Assembly: GCF_024347635.1 (NCBI RefSeq)
Contig: NZ_AP025510.1
Location: 558,001-622,000, forward strand
From: Vibrio tasmaniensis
Lineage (GTDB): Bacteria; Pseudomonadota; Gammaproteobacteria; Enterobacterales; Vibrionaceae
Length of the DNA: 64,000 nucleotides
Direction: 5' to 3'
Shown: positions 36,966 to 48,530 of the stretch, piece by piece
How the letters are laid out: every line of letters begins with the position of its first letter
Position numbering within the stretch: the stretch's first letter is position 1
Made by a program: the position numbers and the translations under genes
Notes under the pieces: model-generated
The model's database searches: none
What the model saw: the letters and a program-made list of their open reading frames with translations, nothing else
Told to the model about the DNA's origin: nothing

Positions 36966-38651
36966 TTATAGATACAGAACACGTTGCAGTTCTTGATAGC
37001 TGGTCGTGCCTTCAAGCAACTTATCGATACCCGATTCTTGCAGTGTTCTCATTCCTTCTCTGCGAGCGAGATCTTCAATCTCTGACGCGTTGGGTTTATT
37101 GATCAGACTATTTTTTAGTTTGTCAGTGAACGGCATCACTTCGTAGATACCCACTCGACCTGAGTAACCCTGATTACACTCGTTGCAACCTTGAGGGTTG
37201 GCTTGGTAGATGTTTTGGTTGTTAGGAATAGAGTGACGTAGAAATATGTCCGGCGAGTTGTCAGCTGCTTTACAGTGGTTGCACAGTCGCCTTGCCAGTC
37301 GCTGCGCGATAATCAAGCTTAATGATGAAGCGAGGTTAAATGGTTCTATCCCCATATGGGCGAGTCGAGTCACGGTTTCCGAAGCTGAGTTAGTATGGAG
37401 TGTCGAAAGGACTAAGTGACCCGTTTGCGACGCTTTGATCGCGATCTCTGCGGTTTCCAAATCGCGGATCTCACCGACCATCACCACATCAGGATCTTGT
37501 CGCAAGAAGGATCGTAGTGCTTCGGCAAACCCAAAACCGATCTTTGGCGTTACCTGTACCTGATTAATACCACACAGGTTGATCTCTACCGGATCTTCAG
37601 CCGTTGAGATATTACGCTCAGAGGTGTTAAGTATGCGAAGTCCAGTGTAAAGAGATACTGTTTTGCCACTGCCTGTGGGCCCAGTCATTAAGATCATCCC
37701 TTGGGGGCGTTTTAGGGCATTGAGATAGAGCGCTTTTTGATCCTCGCTGTAACCTAATTTATCGATATCTAAATTGGCTGCGCTGCTGTCTAGAAGACGC
37801 AGTACGATCTTTTCTCCCCATAATGTCGGTAGAGTCGATACACGCATATCGATCGCGAGTTCGTCATTTAAACGCAGCTTAATACGACCATCTTGAGGTA
37901 AGCGACGTTCGGCGATATCAAGCTTTGCAAGGATCTTTAAACGAGCGGATAATCGACGGCTTAAATGAGACGCGGGCTGTTGGACCTCAACAAGGATCCC
38001 GTCGCAACGCAGACGTACTCGGTAGTTTTCTTCATAAGGTTCGAAGTGGATGTCTGATGCGCCTTTGCGTACCGCATCCACTAATATTTGGTTGATAAAA
38101 CGGCTAACAGGGGAGTCGTCTTGGCTGAGGTCTTCAATTGAAGTCATTTCATCGTCAGAGACTTCAACAAGATTGGCGAGCTCATCTTGGGTGATCTCTT
38201 TGCGCTTGGAGTCTTGTCCGGAAATAGATCGGCCATATAGCTTTCGTATAACGCCTTCTAATTCTGAATAGTTAGCGACAACGAGTTCTATCTGCAATCC
38301 AGTCGCGAATCTAAAATCGTCTTCAGCTTGCAAGTCGGTTGGATCGGCAGAGGCGAGCGTGAGAGTAGAGTTAGAGAGGGCAACTGGGATAGCACGATAC
38401 TTAGTGATCAATTCACGAAGTCCCAATTGGTCACACAAGATTTCATAGTCAGTATTGGCCAGTTGCACTAACGGCAAACCGAAAATGGTTTTGATGTTAT
38501 TAGCGAGGCTCTCGTCAGAGAAGATGTCTAGAACAAGCAAAGCTTCAGGTGTAGTAATACCTGAAGCTTGTACATGTTCCGCAACGGCCTGTTCTTGAGT
38601 CAGGCTAAGTAAACTAGCCTGACGGAGAATGGTTGGGAGGTTGGTTAGCAC
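36966..38651 (-). CDS. pilB: Type IV pilus assembly ATPase PilB
   Basis: 561 aa hexameric extension motor. The N-terminal MshEN/GSPII_E domain is followed by DIHFEPYEENYRVRLRCDG, Walker A GPTGSGKT (about 330), Walker B with VGEIRDLETAEIA, and the C-terminal tetracysteine zinc site CNHC ... CNECNQGYSGR. It starts with GTG at 38651, directly abutting the pilA TAG stop, so translation is probably coupled. Confidence 0.96.
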   Translation of the reverse strand: MLTNLPTILRQASLLSLTQEQAVAEHVQASGITTPEALLVLDIFSDESLANNIKTIFGLPLVQLANTDYEILCDQLGLRELITKYRAIPVALSNSTLTLASADPTDLQAEDDFRFATGLQIELVVANYSELEGVIRKLYGRSISGQDSKRKEITQDELANLVEVSDDEMTSIEDLSQDDSPVSRFINQILVDAVRKGASDIHFEPYEENYRVRLRCDGILVEVQQPASHLSRRLSARLKILAKLDIAERRLPQDGRIKLRLNDELAIDMRVSTLPTLWGEKIVLRLLDSSAANLDIDKLGYSEDQKALYLNALKRPQGMILMTGPTGSGKTVSLYTGLRILNTSERNISTAEDPVEINLCGINQVQVTPKIGFGFAEALRSFLRQDPDVVMVGEIRDLETAEIAIKASQTGHLVLSTLHTNSASETVTRLAHMGIEPFNLASSLSLIIAQRLARRLCNHCKAADNSPDIFLRHSIPNNQNIYQANPQGCNECNQGYSGRVGIYEVMPFTDKLKNSLINKPNASEIEDLARREGMRTLQESGIDKLLEGTTSYQELQRVLYL

Positions 38652-39050
38652 CTATGAGCAACCGTTTATACTAACACCAGCCGATACGGTTAAAGCGCAA
38701 GTCCACGAACCATTTGTAGTATCTCTTGATAGGATGACTTTAGAGCCACGACCACCACCTGATGTTACTTCAACTGTAACGTTATTAGATGCTACGGCAA
38801 CAGTTCCAAGAGAGAATGGAGTTGCATTAACTGCTGCTGAAGTTCCCGGGTAAGTACCATTGACAGCAATATAATCTTCAATATTTGTTTTAAGTGCTGT
38901 GGCTGTGGCATATGCAGCGCCTGCTGCTCCTTTTTTTACGTAGGTCTGATATTGTGGTATCGCAATAGCAGCTAATACCCCAATTACAGCCACCACTATC
39001 ATCAATTCAATCAGCGTGAAGCCTTTCTGGTTTTTTCTTTTGTTTTTCAT
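38652..39050 (-). CDS. pilA: Type IV pilin PilA
   Basis: 132 aa. The short prepilin leader ends at the G|F cleavage site in [24 protein letters not shown], with glutamate at position 5 of the mature pilin. A C-terminal disulfide loop between CALTV and INGC is likely. Highest expected expression in the operon. In V. cholerae the homologous pilus is chitin-induced and drives DNA uptake; that role here is inferred. Confidence 0.97.
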   Translation of the reverse strand: MKNKRKNQKGFTLIELMIVVAVIGVLAAIAIPQYQTYVKKGAAGAAYATATALKTNIEDYIAVNGTYPGTSAAVNATPFSLGTVAVASNNVTVEVTSGGGRGSKVILSRDTTNGSWTCALTVSAGVSINGCS

Positions 39051-39251
39051 AGTTCTATTCCATTAGTTAGTTAGTTTGTTTCAGTGCAAGCACCGGTTGA
39101 TGGAGAGAATAGAAGTTGAGATCGAGAAGTGGAATGGTGTTCAGGTGCGGGCGCGAGTGATTTTGAACTTATTAGTGTGTCGTTTCATATAAGGTGCAAG
39201 ATTATGCGATCAGCTTAGTTAACTGGTAGATATACTGATAATAAAAGCAAT

Positions 39252-39278
39252 AAAAAGGCATGGCTGATTGCCATGCCT
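39252..39278 (-). terminator. Terminator after nadC
   Basis: On the leftward strand GGCATGGC pairs with GCCATGCC across AATCA and is followed by TTTTT. It separates nadC from the pilA promoter region (39051-39251), where I could not settle on a single promoter. Confidence 0.9.
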
Positions 39279-39308
39279 AGAAGTTAAGTAATTGATAGAA
39301 CTATGAGA

Positions 39309-40280
<972 letters not shown>

Positions 40281-40334
40281 CTATGGGCAAAGTCACAATC
40301 TTATTGCGCTAGTAGAAAAGAAAGTGAGACCAAG

Positions 40335-40883
40335 ATGACGATGAGCTCCAACGGATGGTACGACACCGCTCGACATGTTCCTTCTCCGTATTTTGATGCT
40401 AGACCCAGCGTCGACGATATCTCTCTGCTGGTGGTCCATAACATTAGTTTACCTCCGGGCCAATTTGGTGGCCCTTACATTGAACAGTTTTTTACTGGCA
40501 AACTTGATCCGGTAGAGCATCCGTTCTTTAAGGTGATTCATAAAATGGGCGTTTCGGCTCATTGCTTGATTCGCCGTGATGGTGAGGTGGTGCAGTTTGT
40601 ATCGTTTCTTGATCGTGCTTGGCACGCAGGTCAGTCGAGCTTCGCAGGGCGTGAACGGTGTAATGATTACTCGATTGGTATTGAACTGGAAGGAAGTGAT
40701 TTTGTGGCTTATACCGAGCCGCAGTACCAAGCGCTTATTCGATTAACAGAAACGATCGCATTGACTTTCCCTCAAATAACCACCGAACGTATCACTGGTC
40801 ATCAATATATAGCCCCGCTACGCAAAACTGACCCTGGCTTGGTTTTCGACTGGCAGAAGTTTAAAGGCAAGCTCAAGGTTTAA
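40335..40883 (+). CDS. ampD: 1,6-anhydro-N-acetylmuramyl-L-alanine amidase AmpD
   Basis: 182 aa, cytosolic amidase 2 family zinc enzyme recycling peptidoglycan fragments. Zinc ligands are in LLVVHNISLPP (near residue 37), WHAGQSSF and GHQYIAPLRKTDPG. It is divergent from nadC, as in E. coli. ATG at 40335 or 40341. Confidence 0.97.
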   Translation: MTMSSNGWYDTARHVPSPYFDARPSVDDISLLVVHNISLPPGQFGGPYIEQFFTGKLDPVEHPFFKVIHKMGVSAHCLIRRDGEVVQFVSFLDRAWHAGQSSFAGRERCNDYSIGIELEGSDFVAYTEPQYQALIRLTETIALTFPQITTERITGHQYIAPLRKTDPGLVFDWQKFKGKLKV

Positions 40884-41182
40884 GCTTCATTTTTGAGGAT
40901 GTCTGTAAGGATGCTAGGTGTTGAATAGTCAATGCTTGGCATAATGGCTTGTAAATTTTTGTTGTTGCGATGTAAATAAAGTGGTTAGGGGGAGGGCGTT
41001 AATAAATCGAGAGTGTGACGAGCTTATCAAACGATCTAATATTAAAATTTATGAACAGAATTTCTGTCTCTAATGTGCGCTTGGTTCGATTTTTAATCAA
41101 GTGGCACTCATCTTTCTGAAACATTCCATTTTTATCCTGAAACTTTCTAGCACGGATACTCCCCAAAAGTATTACCCCTGTA
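40884..41182. other. Non-coding region between ampD and the pdhR control region
   Basis: No recognisable gene. A leftward 73-codon open frame (40999-41220) resembles no family I know and overlaps the control region, so I do not call it. Confidence 0.4.
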
Positions 41183-41197
41183 AATGGTAAGACCAAA
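41183..41197. promoter_or_regulatory. Second, weaker PdhR-like site
   Basis: AATGGTAAGACCAAA matches the PdhR pattern ATTGGT-N3-ACCAAT at 10 of 12 fixed positions. It lies about 135 bp upstream of the perfect operator. Candidate auxiliary site only. Confidence 0.4.
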
Positions 41198-41275
41198 TTG
41201 GTTGCTGTTTTAAATTTCATTTGTTAAATCATGGTTAATTCGTGCTGTGTTCTATGATTCAGGTCAATTTTACTC

Positions 41276-41303
41276 TGGACAGTGGCGTTTTAATTATGTT
41301 AAT
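41276..41303 (+). promoter_or_regulatory. Candidate pdhR promoter
   Basis: TGGACA (41276-41281) and a GTTAAT/TTAATT -10-like box about 16-17 bp later, just before the PdhR operator. With that placement the operator would cover the transcription start. Confidence 0.45.
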
Positions 41304-41318
41304 TTCTGCCCAAATTAA

Positions 41319-41335
41319 AATTGGTATTACCAATT
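41319..41335. promoter_or_regulatory. PdhR operator
   Basis: AATTGGTATTACCAATT is a perfect 8-1-8 palindrome matching the PdhR consensus ATTGGT-N3-ACCAAT. It lies 31 bp upstream of the pdhR start. Pyruvate should release PdhR and open the pdhR-aceEF genes. Confidence 0.93.
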
Positions 41336-41365
41336 GTCAGCGAAGAAAAAGAAGAACAACAAACT

Positions 41366-42127
41366 ATGGCTTATCAAAGGATTCGTCAGCCAAAACTCTC
41401 GGACGTTATCGAACAAGAGTTAGAAAGGTTGATAGTGGAAGGAACACTGGCTCCAGGGCAGCAGCTGCCGCCTGAGCGCGAACTGGCGAAACAGTTCGAT
41501 GTGTCTCGTCCTTCAATCCGAGAAGCGATACAACGTTTGGAAGCAAAACGCTTGCTTACTCGCCGTCAAGGTGGAGGTACGTTTGTTAGCGAAAATATCT
41601 GGAAGAGCTTTTCAGATCCTTTGCTTAATTTGTTGTCGTCCCATTCTGAAACCCAACTAGACTTGTTGGAATCGCGTCATGCGATGGAAGGGATTTCGGC
41701 TTACTTCGCGGCATTGCGTGGCACTGATGAAGACTTTGCTCGAATTCAAGCATGCCAAGAAAAAATTCGTGGTGCGCAAGATAAGGGTGATATTGAAGCC
41801 GAATCTGCAGCTGTGATGGCTTTTCTTATTGCTTTAACAGAGGCAGCGCACAATGTGGTGTTATTGCACATTGTCCGTAGCTTGGCTCCGTTACTCGAGC
41901 AAAACGTCTTAGAAAATTTAAAACTGTTGCATCGTCGTAAAGACGTTGTGGAGAAAGTGAGTATACATCGAGCTAATATTGTAGATGCGATCGTTTCAGG
42001 ACAGCCAGAACAGGCGCGTGAAATGTCACACTCTCATTTAGCTTACATCGAAGAAACATTGATGGATTTGACCAAAGAAGAATCGCGCCGCGAACGTTCT
42101 TTACGTCGAATCCAACAGGGTAAATAG
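41366..42127 (+). CDS. pdhR: Pyruvate dehydrogenase complex repressor PdhR
   Basis: About 253 aa GntR/FadR-type repressor. The winged HTH at the N-terminus ([51 protein letters not shown]) leads to a C-terminal helical FCD effector domain. The ATG at 41366 gives the [10 protein letters not shown] start that aligns with E. coli PdhR. It is autoregulated through the operator upstream and followed by aceEF. Confidence 0.97.
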   Translation: MAYQRIRQPKLSDVIEQELERLIVEGTLAPGQQLPPERELAKQFDVSRPSIREAIQRLEAKRLLTRRQGGGTFVSENIWKSFSDPLLNLLSSHSETQLDLLESRHAMEGISAYFAALRGTDEDFARIQACQEKIRGAQDKGDIEAESAAVMAFLIALTEAAHNVVLLHIVRSLAPLLEQNVLENLKLLHRRKDVVEKVSIHRANIVDAIVSGQPEQAREMSHSHLAYIEETLMDLTKEESRRERSLRRIQQGK

Positions 42128-42189
42128 CCGTAATACTTCGGCTTTTTACGTGTTTAGTAGAATCCAACTAACAAAAAGGATAGATCGCC

Positions 42190-44853
42190 ATGTCTGACAT
42201 GAAGCATGACGTTGATGCTCTGGAAACTCAAGATTGGTTAGAAGCTCTTGAGTCAGTAGTACGTGAAGAAGGTGTAGAACGTGCACAGTTTTTACTAGAA
42301 CAAGTTCTAGATAAAGCGCGTTTAGATGGTGTTGATATGGCTACAGGCATCAACACGAACTACATCAACACAATTCCAGCAGCACAAGAGCCAGCTTACC
42401 CTGGTGACGTAACTCTTGAGCGTCGTATTCGTTCGATTATTCGCTGGAACGCAATCATGATTGTATTGCGTGCTTCTAAGAAAGACCTAGACCTTGGTGG
42501 TCACATGGCTTCTTACCAGTCAGCTGCTGCGTTCTACGAAGTATGTTTTAACCACTTCTTCCGTGCTCCAAACGAGACAGACGGTGGCGATTTAGTTTAC
42601 TACCAAGGTCACATCTCTCCAGGTATCTACTCTCGTGCATTCGTTGAAGGTCGTCTAACTGAAGAACAGCTAGATAACTTCCGTCAAGAAGTTGATGGTA
42701 AAGGTATCCCTTCTTACCCGCACCCTAAACTGATGCCTGAGTTCTGGCAGTTCCCAACAGTATCTATGGGTCTTGGTCCGATCTCTGCTATCTACCAAGC
42801 GCGCTTCCTTAAGTACCTTGACGGCCGTGGCCTGAAAGAAACTTCAGCGCAACGCGTATACGCGTTCCTAGGTGACGGTGAGATGGATGAGCCAGAATCA
42901 CGTGGTGCTATCTCTTTCGCTGCGCGTGAGAAGCTAGACAACCTATGTTTCCTAATCAACTGTAACCTACAGCGTCTAGATGGCCCTGTAATGGGTAACG
43001 GTAGCATCATCCAAGAACTTGAAGGCCTATTTAAAGGTGCAGGTTGGAACGTTGTTAAAGTTATCTGGGGTAGCAACTGGGATTCTCTACTAGCTAAAGA
43101 CACGACTGGTAAGCTTCTTCAACTAATGAATGAAACTATCGACGGTGACTACCAGACATTCAAATCTAAAGATGGCGCATACGTACGTGAGCACTTCTTT
43201 GGTAAGTACCCAGAAACAGCTGCACTAGTTGCAGACATGACTGACGACGAAATCTTCGCACTTAAGCGTGGTGGTCACGATTCTTCTAAACTGTTTGCTG
43301 CATTCAACAATGCAAAAGAGACAAACGGTAAGCCAACTGTAATCCTAGCTAAAACTGTAAAAGGTTACGGCATGGGTGATGCGGCTGAAGGTAAGAACAT
43401 TGCACACGGTGTTAAGAAAATGGACATGACTCATGTTCAACACCTACGTGATCGTCTAGGTCTAGAAGACATCCTTTCAGACGAGAAAATCGCTGAACTT
43501 CCATACTTAAAACTGGAAGAAGGTTCTGCTGAGTACGAATACATGCACGCGCGTCGTAACGCTCTACACGGTTACACACCTAAGCGTCTGCCAAAATTCA
43601 CTCAAGAATTCAAAGTTCCTGAGCTAGACGCGTTCGCACCTTTACTAGGTGAACAGAAGCGTGATATCTCTACAACTATGGCTTATGTACGTACGCTAAA
43701 CATTCTTCTTAAAGATAAGAACATTGGTAAGAACATCGTTCCTATCATCTGTGATGAAGCTCGTACATTCGGTATGGAAGGTCTATTCCGTCAGATTGGT
43801 ATCTACAACCCGCACGGTCAAGACTACACGCCTGAAGATAAAGGCATCGTTTCTTACTACAAAGAAGCGACTTCTGGTCAAGTTCTTCAAGAAGGTATCA
43901 ACGAACTAGGTTCTATGGCTTCATGGGTTGCAGCTGCAACTTCATACAGCACAAACGATCTACCGATGATCCCGTTCTACATCTACTACTCAATGTTCGG
44001 TTTCCAACGTATTGGTGACATGGCTTGGTTAGCAGGTGACCAACAAGCTCGTGGTTTCCTACTTGGTGCAACGGCAGGCCGTACAACGCTAAACGGCGAA
44101 GGTCTACAGCACGAAGATGGCCACTCGCACATCATGGCGAACACAGTACCTAACTGTATCTCTTACGACCCAACGTTTGCTTACGAGCTAGCGGTCATCA
44201 TGCAAGACGGTATCCGTCGCATGTACGGTGAGAACCAAGAGAACGTTTACTACTACCTAACAGTAATGAACGAAAACTACGCAATGCCAGCAATGCCAGA
44301 AGGCGCTGAAGAAGGCATCCGTAAGGGTATCTACAAGCTTGAGTCTTACGCAGGTACTAAGTCTAAAGTTCAGCTAATGAGCTCTGGTACTATCATGAAC
44401 GAAGCGCGTAAAGCCGCTCAAATCCTAAGCGAAGAGTACGGCGTAGCATCTGACGTATTCTCTGTAACGTCGTTCAACGAACTGACTCGTGACGGTCAAG
44501 CGGTAGAGCGTGACAACATGCTTCACCCAGAAGCTGAAGAGAAAGTACCGTACATCACAACTGTTCTTGGTAACGAACCTGCAATCGCAGTTACGGATTA
44601 CATGAAGAACTACGCTGAGCAAGTACGTGCATTCATGCCTTCTGAGTCTTACAAAGTACTTGGTACTGACGGTTTCGGTCGCTCAGACAGCCGTGAAAAC
44701 CTACGTCGTCACTTCGAAGTAAATGCAGGCTACGTTGTTGTTGCAGCACTTACTGAACTGGCTAAACGTGGTGATGTTGAGAAATCAGTAGTTGCTGAAG
44801 CAATTGCTAAATTCGGCATCGACGCAGACAAAATTAACCCGCAATACGCATAA
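42190..44853 (+). CDS. aceE: Pyruvate dehydrogenase E1 component
   Basis: 887 aa homodimeric thiamine-diphosphate decarboxylase. FLGDGEMDEPESRGAIS and LIFINCNLQRLDGPV-type ThDP-binding motif are visible (as GDGEMDEPES ... NCNLQRLDG), and HEDGHSH and YMKNYAEQVRAFMP occur in the C-terminal half. It is strongly codon-biased. AAAAAGGA lies before the ATG. Confidence 0.99.
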   Translation: MSDMKHDVDALETQDWLEALESVVREEGVERAQFLLEQVLDKARLDGVDMATGINTNYINTIPAAQEPAYPGDVTLERRIRSIIRWNAIMIVLRASKKDLDLGGHMASYQSAAAFYEVCFNHFFRAPNETDGGDLVYYQGHISPGIYSRAFVEGRLTEEQLDNFRQEVDGKGIPSYPHPKLMPEFWQFPTVSMGLGPISAIYQARFLKYLDGRGLKETSAQRVYAFLGDGEMDEPESRGAISFAAREKLDNLCFLINCNLQRLDGPVMGNGSIIQELEGLFKGAGWNVVKVIWGSNWDSLLAKDTTGKLLQLMNETIDGDYQTFKSKDGAYVREHFFGKYPETAALVADMTDDEIFALKRGGHDSSKLFAAFNNAKETNGKPTVILAKTVKGYGMGDAAEGKNIAHGVKKMDMTHVQHLRDRLGLEDILSDEKIAELPYLKLEEGSAEYEYMHARRNALHGYTPKRLPKFTQEFKVPELDAFAPLLGEQKRDISTTMAYVRTLNILLKDKNIGKNIVPIICDEARTFGMEGLFRQIGIYNPHGQDYTPEDKGIVSYYKEATSGQVLQEGINELGSMASWVAAATSYSTNDLPMIPFYIYYSMFGFQRIGDMAWLAGDQQARGFLLGATAGRTTLNGEGLQHEDGHSHIMANTVPNCISYDPTFAYELAVIMQDGIRRMYGENQENVYYYLTVMNENYAMPAMPEGAEEGIRKGIYKLESYAGTKSKVQLMSSGTIMNEARKAAQILSEEYGVASDVFSVTSFNELTRDGQAVERDNMLHPEAEEKVPYITTVLGNEPAIAVTDYMKNYAEQVRAFMPSESYKVLGTDGFGRSDSRENLRRHFEVNAGYVVVAALTELAKRGDVEKSVVAEAIAKFGIDADKINPQYA

Positions 44854-44879
44854 GACTGGCATTAAGGTAGGTAAATACA

Positions 44880-46769
44880 ATGACAATCGAAATTAATGTA
44901 CCAGACATCGGTGCTGACGAGGTTGAAGTAACTGAGATTCTTGTAAACGTTGGCGACAAGGTTGAAGAAGAGCAGTCACTGATCACTGTTGAAGGCGACA
45001 AAGCTTCAATGGAAGTTCCTGCGTCTCAAGCGGGTATCGTTAAAGAAATCAAAATAGCAGAAGGCGATTCTGTTTCTACTGGTTCTCTTATCATGATCTT
45101 CGAAGCGGAAGGTGCAGCAGCACCGGCTGCGCCAGCAGTTGAAGCGGCGGCACCTGTTGCAGCTGCTCCTGCAGCGGCCGCTGAGCTTAAAGAAGTTCAC
45201 GTTCCTGATATCGGCGGTGATGAAGTTGAAGTAACTGAAATCATGGTAGCTATCGGCGACGCAGTAGAAGAAGAGCAATCTCTTCTTACTGTTGAAGGTG
45301 ATAAGGCTTCAATGGAAGTACCTGCACCATTCGCTGGTATCGTTAAAGAAATCAAGATCGCTTCTGGTGATTCAGTATCTACTGGTTCTCTAGTTATGGT
45401 ATTTGAAGTAGCGGGTTCTGGTGCTCCAGTTGCAGCAGCTCCTGCTCCAGCGGCGGCACCAGTTGCAGCGGCTCCAGCAGCATCAGCTGAGAAAGAAGTG
45501 AACGTTCCTGATATCGGTGGCGACGAAGTAGAAGTTACTGAGGTCATGGTAGCGGTTGGCGATACAGTAGAAGAAGAGCAATCTCTAATTACTGTTGAAG
45601 GCGACAAAGCTTCAATGGAAGTGCCTGCACCATTCGCTGGTACAGTAAAAGAAATCAAGATTGCAGCTGGCGACAAAGTGTCAACAGGCTCTTCAATTAT
45701 GACTTTCGTTGTTGAAGGCGCAACTCCAGTAGCAGTAGCGGCTTCAGCTCCAGCACAAGCAGCAGCTCCGGCAGCAGCACCTGCACCTAAAGCAGAAGCA
45801 GTAGCTCCAGTAGCTGGCGACTTCCAAGAGAACGGCGAGTACGCTCACGCATCTCCAGTTGTTCGTCGTCTAGCTCGTGAATTCGGTGTAAACCTAGCGA
45901 AAGTTAAAGGTACTGGTCGTAAGAGTCGCGTACTTAAAGAAGACGTTCAGTCTTACGTTAAAGATGCACTTAAGCGTCTAGAGTCTGGTGCTGCAGCATC
46001 TGGCAAAGGCGGCGATGGTTCTGCTCTTGGTCTACTACCTTGGCCAAAAGTTGACTTCAGCAAGTTCGGCGAAACTGAAGTTCAGAAGCTTTCTAAGATT
46101 AAGAAGATCTCTGGCGCTAACCTGCACCGTAACTGGGTAATGATCCCTCACGTTACACAGTGGGACAACGCAGACATCACTGAGCTAGAAGCATTCCGTA
46201 AAGAACAGAACGCAATCGAAGCGAAGAAAGACACTGGCATGAAGATCACTCCACTTGTGTTCATCATGAAAGCTGTTGCTAAAGCGCTAGAAGCATTCCC
46301 AGCATTCAACTCGTCTCTTTCTGATGATGGCGAAAGCATCATTCTTAAGAAGTACGTAAACGTGGGTATCGCTGTTGATACACCAAACGGCCTAGTTGTT
46401 CCTGTCTTCAAAGACGTGAACAAGAAAGGCATTTACGAGCTATCTGAAGAGCTAATGGCTGTTTCTAAGAAAGCACGTTCTGGTAAGCTAACAGCGGCAG
46501 ACATGCAAGGCGGTTGTTTCACAATCTCTAGCCTTGGTGGTATTGGCGGTACTGCATTTACTCCAATCGTAAATGCTCCAGAAGTAGGTATCCTAGGTGT
46601 ATCTAAGTCTGAAATTAAGCCAGTTTGGAATGGTAAAGAGTTCCAACCACGTCTACAGCTTCCACTGTCTCTATCATACGACCACCGTGTGATCGATGGT
46701 GCTGAAGGTGCACGCTTCATTACTTTCCTAAACAGCGCACTATCTGACATTCGTCGTCTAGTACTGTAA
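44880..46769 (+). CDS. aceF: Pyruvate dehydrogenase E2 (dihydrolipoyl acetyltransferase)
   Basis: 629 aa. Three tandem lipoyl domains, each with an [10 protein letters not shown] motif (lipoyl lysine near 41, 142 and 240), are joined by Ala/Pro-rich swinging arms. A peripheral-subunit-binding domain ([23 protein letters not shown], about 330-365) and a catalytic domain with the [15 protein letters not shown] active site follow. The repeated lipoyl DNA produces short spurious reading frames on the other strand. Confidence 0.99.
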   Translation: MTIEINVPDIGADEVEVTEILVNVGDKVEEEQSLITVEGDKASMEVPASQAGIVKEIKIAEGDSVSTGSLIMIFEAEGAAAPAAPAVEAAAPVAAAPAAAAELKEVHVPDIGGDEVEVTEIMVAIGDAVEEEQSLLTVEGDKASMEVPAPFAGIVKEIKIASGDSVSTGSLVMVFEVAGSGAPVAAAPAPAAAPVAAAPAASAEKEVNVPDIGGDEVEVTEVMVAVGDTVEEEQSLITVEGDKASMEVPAPFAGTVKEIKIAAGDKVSTGSSIMTFVVEGATPVAVAASAPAQAAAPAAAPAPKAEAVAPVAGDFQENGEYAHASPVVRRLAREFGVNLAKVKGTGRKSRVLKEDVQSYVKDALKRLESGAAASGKGGDGSALGLLPWPKVDFSKFGETEVQKLSKIKKISGANLHRNWVMIPHVTQWDNADITELEAFRKEQNAIEAKKDTGMKITPLVFIMKAVAKALEAFPAFNSSLSDDGESIILKKYVNVGIAVDTPNGLVVPVFKDVNKKGIYELSEELMAVSKKARSGKLTAADMQGGCFTISSLGGIGGTAFTPIVNAPEVGILGVSKSEIKPVWNGKEFQPRLQLPLSLSYDHRVIDGAEGARFITFLNSALSDIRRLVL

Positions 46770-46784
46770 TTGAGAAAGTAATTA

Positions 46785-46815
46785 TTAAGGTGACTTTCGG
46801 GTCACCTTAATTCTT
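46785..46815 (+). terminator. Terminator-like hairpin after aceF
   Basis: TTAAGGTGAC (46785-46794) pairs with GTCACCTTAA (46801-46810) across TTTCGG. The trailing sequence is T-rich but interrupted, so it may be leaky into lpd. The 200 bp to lpd probably hold an lpd promoter. Confidence 0.75.
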
Positions 46816-47011
46816 TATATAAAGACTATTTTTAGAGAACAGTTTCCTGCATTTCTCATAATCTGATGGGGAATTGTTGTCTAGCTCACAGGCTAACTTA
46901 AAGCTACTTTCAAGCTGTTAACATCTCTGTAAAATGTTTCCTGTTTGAAAGCCCAATAATTTTAAGAACATCTACTCAGCCTGTTAGGGATAATGACTAC
47001 AAGAGGTCACA

Positions 47012-48439
47012 ATGAGCAAAGAAATTAAAGCCCAAGTTGTTGTACTTGGTTCAGGTCCTGCTGGTTACTCAGCGGCATTCCGTTGTGCAGATTTAGGTCT
47101 AGAAACAGTACTAGTTGAACGTTACAGCACTCTTGGTGGTGTATGTCTAAACGTTGGTTGTATTCCATCAAAAGCACTTCTTCACGTTTCTAAAGTAATT
47201 GAAGAAGCTAAAGCGATGGCAGAGCACGGCGTAGTATTCGGCGAGCCACAGACGGACATCAACAAAGTTCGCATCTGGAAAGACAAAGTAGTTGATCAAC
47301 TAACTGGCGGTCTTGGCGGTATGGCTAAGATGCGTAATGTTACTGTTGTTAACGGTTTCGGTAAGTTTACTGGCCCTAACAGCATCGAAGTTGTTGGCGA
47401 AGAAACGACAACAATTAACTTTGATAACGCAATCATTGCTGCGGGTTCTCGCCCAATCAAACTTCCGTTCATCCCACATGAAGACCCACGTATTTGGGAT
47501 TCTACGGATGCACTAGAACTAAACGAAGTACCAGAAAAACTGCTTATCATGGGCGGTGGTATCATCGGTCTAGAGATGGGTACGGTTTACCACTCTCTAG
47601 GTTCTAAAGTTGAAGTTGTTGAGATGTTCGATCAAGTTATCCCTGCTGCGGATAAAGACATCGTTAAAGTCTTCACTAAGCGCATTAAAGATAAGTTCAA
47701 GCTAATGCTTGAAACTAAAGTGACAGCTGTTGAAGCGAAAGAAGACGGTATCTACGTTTCAATGGAAGGCAAGAAAGCACCAGCAGAAGCTGAGCGCTAC
47801 GATGCTGTTCTTGTTGCTATCGGTCGTGTTCCAAACGGTGCACTTATCGACGCTGAAAAAGCAGGTATCGAAGTTGATGAGCGTGGTTTCATTAACGTTG
47901 ATAAGCAAATGCGTACTAACGTTCCTCACATCCACGCGATCGGTGACGTTGTTGGTCAACCAATGCTTGCTCACAAAGGTGTGCATGAAGGTCACGTAGC
48001 TGCTGAAGTTATCTCTGGTAAGAAGCACTACTTCGATCCTAAAGTAATCCCATCAATTGCGTACACTGAGCCAGAAGTTGCTTGGGTAGGTAAGACTGAG
48101 AAAGAAGCGAAAGCGGAAGGCCTGAACTACGAAGTTGCTACTTTCCCTTGGGCTGCTTCTGGTCGTGCAATCGCTTCTGACTGTGCTGACGGTATGACTA
48201 AGATGATCTTCGATAAAGAGACTCATCGTGTAATCGGTGGTGCTGTTGTTGGTACTAACGGTGGTGAACTTCTTGGCGAAATCGGCCTAGCAATCGAAAT
48301 GGGTTGCGATGCAGAAGATATCGCACTGACTATCCACGCTCACCCAACTCTACACGAGTCTGTTGGTCTAGCTGCGGAAGTATTCGAAGGTTCAATCACT
48401 GACCTTCCAAATAAGAAAGCAGTGAAAAAGAAGAAGTAA
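47012..48439 (+). CDS. lpdA: Dihydrolipoyl dehydrogenase (E3)
   Basis: 475 aa FAD/NAD disulfide oxidoreductase shared by pyruvate and 2-oxoglutarate dehydrogenases. VVLGSGPAGYSAAF binds FAD, GGVCLNVGCIPSKA holds the redox disulfide, GGGIIGLEMGTVYHSLG binds NAD, and HAHPTLHES has the catalytic histidine. It lies about 240 bp after aceF behind its own leader, so it can be made separately from E1/E2. Confidence 0.99.
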   Translation: MSKEIKAQVVVLGSGPAGYSAAFRCADLGLETVLVERYSTLGGVCLNVGCIPSKALLHVSKVIEEAKAMAEHGVVFGEPQTDINKVRIWKDKVVDQLTGGLGGMAKMRNVTVVNGFGKFTGPNSIEVVGEETTTINFDNAIIAAGSRPIKLPFIPHEDPRIWDSTDALELNEVPEKLLIMGGGIIGLEMGTVYHSLGSKVEVVEMFDQVIPAADKDIVKVFTKRIKDKFKLMLETKVTAVEAKEDGIYVSMEGKKAPAEAERYDAVLVAIGRVPNGALIDAEKAGIEVDERGFINVDKQMRTNVPHIHAIGDVVGQPMLAHKGVHEGHVAAEVISGKKHYFDPKVIPSIAYTEPEVAWVGKTEKEAKAEGLNYEVATFPWAASGRAIASDCADGMTKMIFDKETHRVIGGAVVGTNGGELLGEIGLAIEMGCDAEDIALTIHAHPTLHESVGLAAEVFEGSITDLPNKKAVKKKK

Positions 48440-48467
48440 TTCTCTTTAGCCACTCGCTAATGTTTTT

Positions 48468-48497
48468 AAAAGCCGCTGATTCGTCAGCGGCTTTTTT
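48468..48497 (+). terminator. Terminator after lpdA
   Basis: AAAAGCCGCTGA pairs with TCAGCGGCTTTT across TTCG, followed by TT. Confidence 0.95.
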
Positions 48498-48530
48498 ATG
48501 TCTGAAGAAAAGATGGTCTTCATGCTTGTA

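Noticed and set aside
40999..41220. 73-codon leftward open frame between ampD and pdhR
   Set aside because: It resembles no family I know and covers the weaker PdhR-like site; no ribosome site stood out.
45006..45676. Long minus-strand frames opposite aceF
   Set aside because: They arise from the repeated lipoyl-domain and Ala/Pro-rich coding DNA of aceF.
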